Shown in pieces: positions 1 to 6,102 of a DNA stretch of 10,702 bases. Location: positions 1-10,702 of the forward strand of contig JAHHKH010000187.1 in NCBI GenBank assembly GCA_018679695.1, in the 5' to 3' direction. Every line of letters starts with the position of its first letter. The stretch's first letter is position 1. The notes below the pieces were generated by a model. That model was not told the DNA's origin, made no database searches, and worked only from the letters and a program-made list of their open reading frames with translations. Source of the DNA: Maribacter sp. (lineage in GTDB: Bacteria; Bacteroidota; Bacteroidia; Flavobacteriales; Flavobacteriaceae). The translations under genes were made by a program, and so were the position numbers.

Positions 1-45
1 CGTCATTTGGCGCTTATGCCGTATGTTGGTGATTTATTAAAATAA
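1..45 (+). CDS. rpsR: 30S ribosomal protein S18, C-terminal end (partial)
   Basis: Only the last 14 codons and the TAA stop are in the window. Read in frame 1 they give RHLALMPYVGDLLK, which matches the end of S18 (an arginine-histidine or arginine-tyrosine pair, then the LALMPYV-type tail). S18 binds the 30S platform next to S6 and 16S rRNA. The following rplI start lies 12 nt downstream, which is the common rpsF-rpsR-rplI order and supports the call despite the short remnant. The start and upstream promoter are outside the window. Confidence 0.8.
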   Translation, partial: RHLALMPYVGDLLK

Positions 46-57
46 AAGAAACGAACC

Positions 58-510
58 ATGGAACTTATATTAAAGGAAGACGTACAAAACCTCGGTTTTA
101 AAGACGATTTGGTGAGTGTTAAGAACGGTTACGGAAGAAACTATCTGATACCACTCGGACTGGCTACCTTGGCCACCCCTTCAGCTAAGAAAGTATTGGC
201 TGAAAACTTAAGACAAAGAGCCCATAAGGAAAAAGAGATAATCGAAACGGCGAACAAAACTGCTGAGGCCTTAAAGGCCCTTGAGTTAAAAATAAAAGCG
301 AAGGCCGGTGCAGGTGATAAACTTTTTGGTTCGGTAACTACAATAGATGTAGCTGCTGCTTTGGAAAAAGAAGGTCATGAGATTGATAAAAAATTCATCA
401 GTATTCATGGGGGTACCGTCAAAAGGCTTGGCACCGCAGGTGCCCAGATCAGACTACATAGGGATGTTCTTGTGGATTTTCCATTTGAAGTTGTCGCTGA
501 AACGAAATAA
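58..510 (+). CDS. rplI: 50S ribosomal protein L9
   Basis: The 150-residue product has the normal length and two-domain build of L9. The N-terminal rRNA-binding domain (about residues 1-40) carries the family signature at 13-36, with the conserved V, the GY pair, N-Y-L and G-L-A in the expected spacing (GYGRNYLIPLGLA). Residues about 41-75 form the charged connecting helix. The C-terminal domain, about 80-148, begins with the conserved GDKLFGSVT motif. L9 binds 23S rRNA near the L1 stalk and affects reading-frame fidelity. It is probably cotranscribed with rpsR, 12 nt upstream, and the unit ends at the hairpin at 530-563. No Shine-Dalgarno sequence precedes the ATG, as is usual in Bacteroidota. 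Confidence 0.97.
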   Translation: MELILKEDVQNLGFKDDLVSVKNGYGRNYLIPLGLATLATPSAKKVLAENLRQRAHKEKEIIETANKTAEALKALELKIKAKAGAGDKLFGSVTTIDVAAALEKEGHEIDKKFISIHGGTVKRLGTAGAQIRLHRDVLVDFPFEVVAETK

Positions 511-529
511 GTATTACAATATTTAAATT

Positions 530-563
530 AAAAGCCTTTCAGCATTATCTGAAAGGCTTTTTT
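530..563 (+). terminator. Intrinsic terminator after rplI
   Basis: AAAAGCCTTTCAG at 530-542 pairs perfectly with CTGAAAGGCTTTT at 549-561 across the six-base loop CATTAT. The 3' arm runs into a six-T tract (558-563). This is a textbook rho-independent terminator for the rpsR-rplI transcript. It lies 19 nt past the rplI stop, and its T tract ends only 8 nt before the ATG of the next gene. Confidence 0.93.
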
Positions 564-571
564 GATTGCAA

Positions 572-1042
572 ATGAAATTTACCAGACTAACGAAAGAGCA
601 ACTGGAAGAGTTGCATCCTGAATTCATCAATTTTTTGGCAACCCAGTCGATAACCGCGGAGGAGTGGGAAAAATTAAAGGCAGGGCAACCTGAAGTAGCT
701 GAGGAAGAATTGGATGTCTTCAGTGATTTGATTTGGGAAGGGGTTTTGACCAAGGTTACCCATCTTGAGAACGTATCGGCCAAACAAATGCATTTGTTCG
801 AATTAACCGATAAGGAGATGAAATTGATTGCTGTCAAGGTGATGAACCCTGATATTGATTTGACCACAAAAATCGGCTTCAATTGGTTCAAGAAGAATTG
901 GCAATCCGATTATGTGGAATATCTAACGGCGTCCAAAGCCTATACAACAGATAAGAACTTGGATAAATTCAATTTAATACAACAGGGAGCCGTCATCACA
1001 AAAGGTGATCTGTACAGGTGGTTCGAAAGTATGATCGAATAG
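572..1042 (+). CDS. Conserved Bacteroidota protein, DUF6495-like
   Basis: The product is about 156 residues, acidic, and without a signal peptide or membrane segment, so it is probably cytoplasmic. It resembles the DUF6495 family found in flavobacteria; this is recalled similarity, based on an N-terminus of the type MKFTRLTKEQLEELHPEF and the block EEELDVFSDLIWEGVL. No catalytic motif or known fold is evident and the function is unknown. I chose ATG 572 because family members start with MK-[FY]-TRLTKEQ; the frame also has a TTG at 566, but that lies against the terminator T tract. The gene follows rplI directly, but behind a strong terminator, so it is either made from read-through or from a promoter hidden in or upstream of the hairpin. 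A link with translation is only suggested by location. Confidence 0.85.
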   Translation: MKFTRLTKEQLEELHPEFINFLATQSITAEEWEKLKAGQPEVAEEELDVFSDLIWEGVLTKVTHLENVSAKQMHLFELTDKEMKLIAVKVMNPDIDLTTKIGFNWFKKNWQSDYVEYLTASKAYTTDKNLDKFNLIQQGAVITKGDLYRWFESMIE

Positions 1043-1055
1043 TATTATTCGATTT
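1034..1055 (+). terminator. Weak hairpin spanning the DUF6495 stop codon
   Basis: ATCGAATA at 1034-1041 is perfectly complementary to TATTCGAT at 1046-1053 with loop GTAT, so the 8-bp stem includes most of the TAG stop (1040-1042). Only three Ts follow (1053-1055) and the stem is AT-rich. It may be a weak terminator or an mRNA 3'-end stabiliser that separates this gene from hisS; chance is possible. Confidence 0.35.
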
Positions 1056-1083
1056 CCTACCTATGAACGAATCCACAAAACTT

Positions 1084-1091
1084 TATATTTG
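1084..1091 (+). promoter_or_regulatory. Candidate -7 box of the hisS promoter
   Basis: TATATTTG matches the Bacteroidota -7 consensus TAnnTTTG exactly. The expected start site near 1097 would leave a leader of about 12 nt before the hisS ATG at 1109. A possible -33 element is TATG at 1062-1065, 18 nt upstream, which matches TTTG at three of four positions. Confidence 0.55.
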
Positions 1092-1108
1092 CAGTAGATT
1101 ACGACCAA

Positions 1109-2485
1109 ATGGCACAAAAACCAAGCATACCTAAAGGAACACGTGATTTTTCACCTGAGGATATCGCTAAGCGCGATTACATTATCGATATTGTTAAAAA
1201 ACATTTCAAGGTATTTGGTTTTCAACCCATTGAAACCCCTGCTTTTGAAAATTCGGATACCCTAATGGGGAAATACGGGGATGAAGGGGATCGTTTGATT
1301 TTTAAAATATTGAATTCTGGGGATTTTATCAGTAAGGTCGATGATGTAACCTACAGCTCAAAGGACTCGAAATCATTAACGCCAAAAATTTCAGATAAGG
1401 CTTTGCGTTATGACCTCACGGTCCCCTTTGCCCGTTATGTGGTGATGCACCAAAATGAAATCGACTTTCCGTTTAAGCGCTATCAGATACAACCCGTTTG
1501 GAGGGCCGACCGACCACAAAAGGGACGCTTTCGAGAGTTTTACCAGTGCGATGCTGATGTGGTAGGGGCAAATTCATTGTTACAGGAAATAGAACTCATA
1601 CAGTTGTATGATGCTGTGTTTACCGATTTAAAGTTGGAAGGGGTTACCATAAAACTGAATAACCGTAAAATTCTGGCTGGTATTGCTGAGGTTATTGATG
1701 CTAAAAACAATCTTGTGAATTTCACCGTGGCATTGGATAAATTGGATAAAATAGGGGCGGATGGCGTACAAAAGGAAATGCTGGCCAAAGGAATATCAGA
1801 ACAATCCATAAAAAAAGCCGATCCTCTATTTGCACTCTCCGGCTCCAATACTGATCAGTTGGCAGTACTCAAGAAATTTCTAGCGGATTCCGAACAAGGA
1901 ATGAGTGGTGTGGAAGATCTGGAGTACATTACAAATTCCATTGATGACTTAGGCTTACAATCCACTCAATTGGCTTTGGATGTCACTTTGGCCAGGGGGC
2001 TTAACTATTATACAGGTGCTATTTTTGAAGTAGCTGCACCAGAGGGTGTGCAAATGGGCTCAATAGGTGGTGGGGGAAGATACGATGACCTTACCGGAAT
2101 CTTCGGACTAAAAGATGTGAGTGGTATAGGTATTTCATTCGGATTGGACCGCATTTATCTGGTACTCGAAGAATTGGGATTATTCCCTGAAATATTGCAT
2201 AAATCCTTGGAAGTCCTTTGTATCAATTTTGGTGGGAAAGAATCCATGGCGTCATTGAAGTTGGCGAATCAGCTGAGGAAGCACGGTATTCGGGCAGATG
2301 TTTATCCTAGTAATGCCAAAATGCAAAAACAGATGAAATATGCCAATAACCGTAATGTGCCTTATGTAATTTTGATTGGTGAAAAGGAAATGATGAACAA
2401 TTCCTTTGTGGTTAAGAATATGGCCAGTGGGGAGCAGAACACCTTTAGTTTGGAAAATCCCGCAGTATTTTTCAAAAACCTATAA
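1109..2485 (+). CDS. hisS: Histidyl-tRNA synthetase, eukaryote-like form
   Basis: This 458-residue class II synthetase attaches histidine to tRNA-His in the cytoplasm. Motif 1 lies around residues 37-47 (GFQPIETPAFE). Motif 2 spans 126-153 and includes RADRPQKGRFREFYQ. The histidine-binding HisA signature is ARGLNYYTG at 295-303, followed by GGGGRYDDL at 320-328, and motif 3 is GIGISFGLDRI at 339-349. The anticodon-binding domain occupies about 365-458. The LRYDLTVPFARY block at 99-110 and the FYQCDAD segment resemble eukaryotic HisRS more than the E. coli type, where the first block reads like LRPEGT; this form is the norm in Bacteroides as far as I recall. It has its own promoter-like box and no visible terminator; its last 6 bp overlap the convergent Nudix gene. 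Confidence 0.97.
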   Translation: MAQKPSIPKGTRDFSPEDIAKRDYIIDIVKKHFKVFGFQPIETPAFENSDTLMGKYGDEGDRLIFKILNSGDFISKVDDVTYSSKDSKSLTPKISDKALRYDLTVPFARYVVMHQNEIDFPFKRYQIQPVWRADRPQKGRFREFYQCDADVVGANSLLQEIELIQLYDAVFTDLKLEGVTIKLNNRKILAGIAEVIDAKNNLVNFTVALDKLDKIGADGVQKEMLAKGISEQSIKKADPLFALSGSNTDQLAVLKKFLADSEQGMSGVEDLEYITNSIDDLGLQSTQLALDVTLARGLNYYTGAIFEVAAPEGVQMGSIGGGGRYDDLTGIFGLKDVSGIGISFGLDRIYLVLEELGLFPEILHKSLEVLCINFGGKESMASLKLANQLRKHGIRADVYPSNAKMQKQMKYANNRNVPYVILIGEKEMMNNSFVVKNMASGEQNTFSLENPAVFFKNL

Positions 2486-3028
2486 TCTTTCCTTAATCGC
2501 AGTGATTATCGTCTTATAATATTCTATACCGTGAGGAACGTATTTTTTAAGATTGGCCATTCCCCAGGTTTCTTCGGTAAATCGTATAAGAGGAATTAAT
2601 ACTAATGCTTCAACTTCCGTTTCTTGTTTTTTTAGTGTTTCCAAGGGGACTTTGAGTTCACATAAATAGGCATGGTGAAATTCACAGTCAACCAGACCGT
2701 TGCGATGTTCTTGAATGGATTTGAAAACCCCTACTTTTTGCAAATCAGCTTTTGTGATTTGCAAACCAATTTCTTCTTCAACTTCCCGAATAGCCGATAT
2801 TTCCATGTCTTCTCCGGCACCAATATGGCCAGCCACCGAAACATCCCAAAGTAGGGGGTGGGTATCTTTATCCTTGCCTCTTTGTTGTATAAGAATTTGT
2901 GCGTTTTTGGTATAAAACCAAACATGGACTGTTGGGTGAAACAATCCTTGTTTGTGCGCTTTGGATTTCATTGCGGTTTGGCCTGTGAAATTTCCTTCAG
3001 GATCTAAAATATCGACTAATTCATCCAT
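2480..3028 (-). CDS. Nudix hydrolase, IPP-isomerase/YfcD-like subgroup
   Basis: The 182-residue product has a perfect Nudix box (G-x5-E-x7-REUxEExGU) at 67-89, ending in REVEEEIGL; the glutamates there coordinate the metal for attack on nucleoside-diphosphate-linked substrates. The N-terminal layout, an MDELVDILD strand, then HPTVHVWFY at 31-39 and an IQQR segment with WDVSVAGHI, resembles the YfcD and isopentenyl-diphosphate-isomerase-like branch rather than MutT or ADP-ribose types. The substrate cannot be read from sequence. It lacks a signal peptide and is cytoplasmic. It starts 12 nt after the M42 aminopeptidase stop, so the two probably share a transcript, and its stop overlaps the hisS stop by 6 bp in convergent orientation. 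Confidence 0.92.
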   Translation of the reverse strand: MDELVDILDPEGNFTGQTAMKSKAHKQGLFHPTVHVWFYTKNAQILIQQRGKDKDTHPLLWDVSVAGHIGAGEDMEISAIREVEEEIGLQITKADLQKVGVFKSIQEHRNGLVDCEFHHAYLCELKVPLETLKKQETEVEALVLIPLIRFTEETWGMANLKKYVPHGIEYYKTIITAIKERL

Positions 3029-3040
3029 GCTAGGTTTTGA

Positions 3041-4129
3041 TTAATCAAAATAACTAAAAGTTCCACCGTCCTTAATGGTCAATACGGTTTCATAAATCAA
3101 ACGGATAACATTCTCCACATCGTCTTTATGTACAGTTTCCACCGTCGTATGCATGTAACGTAAAGGCAAGGATATCAAAGCTGAAGCAACCCCTCCGTTA
3201 CTATAGGCGAATGCATCGGTATCGGTACCGGTTGATCTGGAAGCTGCCATTCGCTGGAAGGGTATTTTCTTGGCTTCCGCTGTTTCGATAATCCGTTCCC
3301 TTAATTTGTTCTGTACCGCCGGTGCATAAGAGATTACGGGCCCTGCACCTATTTCGGTATGGCCTTGTGTTTTCTTCTCGATCATCGGGGTGGTGGTGTC
3401 ATGGCACACATCGGTAATTATGGCAACATTCGGCTTTATGGTTTGCGTGATCATTTCTGCGCCACGTAGCCCTATTTCTTCCTGCACTGAATTGGTTACA
3501 TAAAGGCCAAAAGGCAATTTTTCTTTATTCTCATGTAATAATCTAGCTACCTCGGCAACCATGAATCCGCCAGCCCTGTTATCGATGGCACGGCATACGA
3601 ATTTGTCTTTATTTAAAATGTGAAATTCATCAGGATAGGTAATGACGCAACCTACGTGTACGCCCATTTTTTCAACTTCCTCTTTATCCTTGGCTCCGAT
3701 GTCAATGAAAATATTATCAAGTTTAGGGGGCTCTTCCTTGGTTTTATTCCTGGTATGAATCGCGGGCCAACCGAAAACACCTTTTACAATTCCTTTTTTT
3801 GTATGGATATTTACCCATTTTGAAGGAGCGATTTGATGATCACTACCTCCATTTCGGATCACATAAATAAGTCCGTTATCCGTGATATAGTTGACATACC
3901 ATGAAATCTCGTCGGAATGTCCTTCAATCACAACTTTGAAATCGGCATCAGGATTTATAACCCCCACAGCAGACCCGTAGGTATCGGTTATAAACGTATC
4001 TACGTAGGGTTTTAGATAGTCCATCCAAATCTTTTGACCTTCCCATTCATAACCGGTTGGGGCCGCATTGTTTAGGTACTTTTCTAAAAAATCCATTGAT
4101 TTTTTGGAAAGAATCTTCTTTGCACTCAT
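3041..4129 (-). CDS. M42 family metallo-aminopeptidase
   Basis: The 362-residue product belongs to the M42 (TET/FrvX-type) co-catalytic metallopeptidases, cytoplasmic enzymes that trim N-terminal residues from peptides and often form dodecameric shells. With ATG 4129 as residue 1, the expected metal ligands and catalytic acids are visible: His71 in EGHSDE, bridging Asp183 in RAIDNRAGG, Glu217-Glu218 in SVQEEIGLRGAE, Asp240 in ITDVCHD, and His327 in RYMHTTVE. The frame stays open to an upstream ATG at 4159, but the added residues (MLSLYLNIFY) are not typical, and a good -7 box at 4148-4155 would place transcription start downstream of that codon, so 4129 is preferred. It leads a probable two-gene unit with the Nudix hydrolase and is divergent from the DUF4294 gene. 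Confidence 0.93.
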   Translation of the reverse strand: MSAKKILSKKSMDFLEKYLNNAAPTGYEWEGQKIWMDYLKPYVDTFITDTYGSAVGVINPDADFKVVIEGHSDEISWYVNYITDNGLIYVIRNGGSDHQIAPSKWVNIHTKKGIVKGVFGWPAIHTRNKTKEEPPKLDNIFIDIGAKDKEEVEKMGVHVGCVITYPDEFHILNKDKFVCRAIDNRAGGFMVAEVARLLHENKEKLPFGLYVTNSVQEEIGLRGAEMITQTIKPNVAIITDVCHDTTTPMIEKKTQGHTEIGAGPVISYAPAVQNKLRERIIETAEAKKIPFQRMAASRSTGTDTDAFAYSNGGVASALISLPLRYMHTTVETVHKDDVENVIRLIYETVLTIKDGGTFSYFD

Positions 4130-4147
4130 GTAAAATATATTTAGATA

Positions 4148-4155
4148 CAAACTTA
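4148..4155 (-). promoter_or_regulatory. Candidate -7 box for the M42-Nudix unit
   Basis: On the minus strand this reads TAAGTTTG, an exact TAnnTTTG match. The predicted start site near 4142 leaves about 12 nt before ATG 4129 and excludes the upstream ATG at 4159. No good TTG -33 element is visible at the usual distance, only TTA trinucleotides. Confidence 0.5.
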
Positions 4156-4199
4156 ACAATATTCACTTTTAATTAATAATAACAGTAATTTTTAATCCT

Positions 4200-4207
4200 T
4201 AATTTTG
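4200..4207 (+). promoter_or_regulatory. Candidate -7 box for the DUF4294 gene
   Basis: TAATTTTG is an exact TAnnTTTG match, 26 nt before the ATG at 4234, predicting a start near 4213 and a leader of about 20 nt. No clear -33 TTG is seen. It lies about 45 bp from the oppositely oriented box of the M42 gene. Confidence 0.45.
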
Positions 4208-4233
4208 ACAAGGCTTTTGATTTTATACCAAAA

Positions 4234-4920
4234 ATGAAAAAAGAGATATCATTTTTAGTCTTTGTTTTTGTGTTTTCACTGGTTTCTTCGCAAGTGAAAG
4301 AACAGCCCATTGACTCAATCGCTGAGAAAATGATCATTATTGAAGGGGACTCCATAATGAGGAGTTCTATTGATTTGGATGAGGTATATGTATTCAGTAA
4401 ATTGAAATTCCCAACCTATAAAGATAAGCTCAGATATTATATTTTAAGACGAAAGACCATAAAGGTTTATCCCTACGCCAAAATGGCGGCAGAGCGATTA
4501 ATTGAGCTGAATGACAGTCTTACCAAGATCAAAAGAAAACGAAAACGTAAAAAATATACCAAAAAGGTTCAAAAATATATTGAAGGTGAGTTTTCCGATG
4601 AGCTCAAAAAACTTACACGTACCGAAGGGCAAATTCTTATAAAACTAATTTATCGCCAGACAGGAAAAACCGCTTTTGGTTTAGTGAAGGAATTGCGAAG
4701 TGGTTGGCGAGCCTTTTGGTATAGTACAACTGCCAAAATGTTCAAAATTAGTCTTAAGGAAGAGTTTAGGCCAGATGTGGTTCAAGAGGATTATCTTATT
4801 GAGGATATATTGCAGCGTGCATTCGCAGCAAACAGGCTGGAACCTCAAGAATCGGCCTTGGATTTTAATTATATGGACCTTGAAAATAAATGGGGACCAG
4901 CCAAAAAAGGAGTTAAATAG
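4234..4920 (+). CDS. Exported DUF4294-like protein with a basic helix
   Basis: The 228-residue product begins with a clear signal peptide: two lysines, a hydrophobic run at 7-16 and a probable cleavage after SLVSS near residue 19, with no lipobox cysteine. It should be periplasmic or secreted. I recognise it as DUF4294-like from the LDEVYV segment at 48-53, the KVYPYAKMAAERL helix at 77-89 and the RQTGKTAFGLVKELRSGW block at 141-158; function is unknown. Residues 98-115 are strikingly basic (KIKRKRKRKKYTKKVQKY), and the 141-167 region is rich in conserved-looking Trp, Arg and Tyr. It stands alone on the plus strand, divergent from the M42 gene and convergent, 24 nt apart, with the small membrane protein gene. 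No terminator with a T tract follows it. Confidence 0.88.
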   Translation: MKKEISFLVFVFVFSLVSSQVKEQPIDSIAEKMIIIEGDSIMRSSIDLDEVYVFSKLKFPTYKDKLRYYILRRKTIKVYPYAKMAAERLIELNDSLTKIKRKRKRKKYTKKVQKYIEGEFSDELKKLTRTEGQILIKLIYRQTGKTAFGLVKELRSGWRAFWYSTTAKMFKISLKEEFRPDVVQEDYLIEDILQRAFAANRLEPQESALDFNYMDLENKWGPAKKGVK

Positions 4921-4944
4921 TTACCATTGTATGGAAATGATACC

Positions 4945-5190
4945 TTATTTGCCTTTTTCAGGGGAATTAAATAAGGCCTTCATGATTAAATGTACACTGT
5001 AAAATCCCATCGTAATAGCCGCTATCGCTAAAAGAATACCAACTATCAATACAGGAATATAAAAGGCGTGCTCTTCATTTTTGAAGGCCTGCCAAAGAAC
5101 AAATGGTGCGGTGAACATTAGTAAAAAAGTATAGGCAAAATGCTTCACGCCTTTGATCAATAAATCCTTATTTGTTTTGACTGTAGCCAT
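4945..5190 (-). CDS. Small two-helix membrane protein, DUF6095-like
   Basis: The 81-residue product has two predicted transmembrane helices, about 17-36 and 44-66, joined by a short loop with NEEHAF, a lysine-rich N-terminus and a charged tail. Both ends are therefore probably cytoplasmic. The size, topology and C-terminal IMKALF motif resemble the flavobacterial DUF6095 family as I recall it; no function is known. A minus-strand TATTTTTA at 5209-5202, seven of eight matches to the -7 consensus, could drive it with a very short leader. It is convergent with the DUF4294 gene and separated by about 100 bp from the DUF4249 gene upstream on the same strand. The compact, regular composition and the lack of a competing frame support a real gene. 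Confidence 0.82.
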   Translation of the reverse strand: MATVKTNKDLLIKGVKHFAYTFLLMFTAPFVLWQAFKNEEHAFYIPVLIVGILLAIAAITMGFYSVHLIMKALFNSPEKGK

Positions 5191-5292
5191 ATTTTATTTT
5201 TTAAAAATACCAATTAAAGCTTTTGGTTAGCATATTTGATTCCTCTTAATTTTAGGTTGAAACGCGGATACTCACAATTAGGGATAAAATCC

Positions 5293-6099
5293 TTATTCAA
5301 TAATTATGGTATCAATATATTCCTGACCAATGGCAAAGTATCCCAACGCAAAATTATCGGGAGTAGTGGTATTGATAATATTTCCTTTGACCGTGGCAGC
5401 CGGTGTTTGAAATGGCCCCTGGTCCCCACCACTTTGCACTATTAATTGATTCATGTAATTGTAAAAACCTTCATTTACACCTAAAATACTTATGTTCAGT
5501 TCCTGACCTGGTCTGAGCCCGTCTTCGTAGAAATATGAAAATTCAAACGATTGTCCTTGATAGAATATATCTTCCGACACTAAATATTCATTGAAATCAA
5601 AATCGAATAGATAGAAATCAATACGGTCCGGGTCATCTGTATATGACACGATAATCTCGGTTTCGTCGCCAGAGAACAAAGTTCCTTCCCCCTGTCTTAA
5701 AGCATCGAATGGTACAGTGGGTACGAATGTGTTTCTTGCCTCGTATTGTTCGTTATTATACTCCAATAACAGTAGAAGTTCGCCTTGGATAAGTTCTTCA
5801 GTAGACCAATCGGCGACGAAGATTCCTGAGCCCAAAGGTTCTTCCACTAGGTTTATGATCGTATTGGTCGATGTGATGACTATTTGTATTTGATTTAATA
5901 TCGCCGGACCAATTTCTTCGAAAAAAGAAGTGGTTTCGGTTGCTGTAACACGTAATCGGGTTGTTTGTGAATCGGTATTCAATCGAATCAATGCATCAAT
6001 AGATAAACGGGCAGTGTCCTTAGGCACTTCAACTTCAATCACATCTTCACAAGCTGATAACACGAATATTGCGACAAGAAATACAAAGAATTTATTCAT
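5293..6099 (-). CDS. DUF4249-like surface lipoprotein, receptor partner
   Basis: The 268-residue product starts with a lipoprotein signal peptide whose lipobox is LSAC at 14-17, giving a mature N-terminal cysteine. The next residues, EDVIEVEVP, are acidic, which fits the kind of signal that sends flavobacterial lipoproteins to the cell surface, although no exact consensus is present. The remainder is beta-rich, acidic and aromatic, for example around YLFDFDFNEY, and ends with the GYFAIG motif seen near the end of DUF4249 proteins. DUF4249 genes usually sit beside TonB-dependent receptors, as here: this start lies 3 nt after the receptor stop, so the pair is almost certainly cotranscribed and translationally coupled. 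It probably assists capture of the receptor's unknown ligand. It is not a SusD: it is too short and not helical. Confidence 0.87.
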   Translation of the reverse strand: MNKFFVFLVAIFVLSACEDVIEVEVPKDTARLSIDALIRLNTDSQTTRLRVTATETTSFFEEIGPAILNQIQIVITSTNTIINLVEEPLGSGIFVADWSTEELIQGELLLLLEYNNEQYEARNTFVPTVPFDALRQGEGTLFSGDETEIIVSYTDDPDRIDFYLFDFDFNEYLVSEDIFYQGQSFEFSYFYEDGLRPGQELNISILGVNEGFYNYMNQLIVQSGGDQGPFQTPAATVKGNIINTTTPDNFALGYFAIGQEYIDTIIIE

Positions 6100-6102
6100 G
6101 GC

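Noticed and set aside
566..571. TTG start at 566 for the DUF6495-like protein
   Set aside because: It would add only two residues, lies against the terminator T tract, and family members begin at the following MK.
523..891. Minus-strand open frame of 122 codons antisense to the DUF6495-like gene
   Set aside because: It runs through the rplI terminator and opposes a gene with clear family resemblance; its serine- and asparagine-rich product looks like an antisense translation.
4130..4159. Upstream ATG at 4159 for the M42 gene
   Set aside because: The ten added residues are not typical of the family and the best promoter box, 4148-4155, lies inside this stretch.
4943..4976. Inverted repeat CCTTATTT / AAATAAGG as a shared terminator of the DUF4294 and DUF6095 genes
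   Set aside because: The arms are AT-rich, the loop is 18 nt, no T tract follows on either strand, and it lies mostly inside the DUF6095-like coding region.
5281..5292. GGAT-AAA-ATCC repeat after the DUF4249 stop as a terminator
   Set aside because: Only a 4-bp stem and no T tract; well within chance.
5236..5445. Plus-strand open frame of 69 codons across the DUF6095-DUF4249 gap
   Set aside because: Most of it is antisense to the DUF4249 coding region, it has no promoter box, and it shows no recognisable domain.
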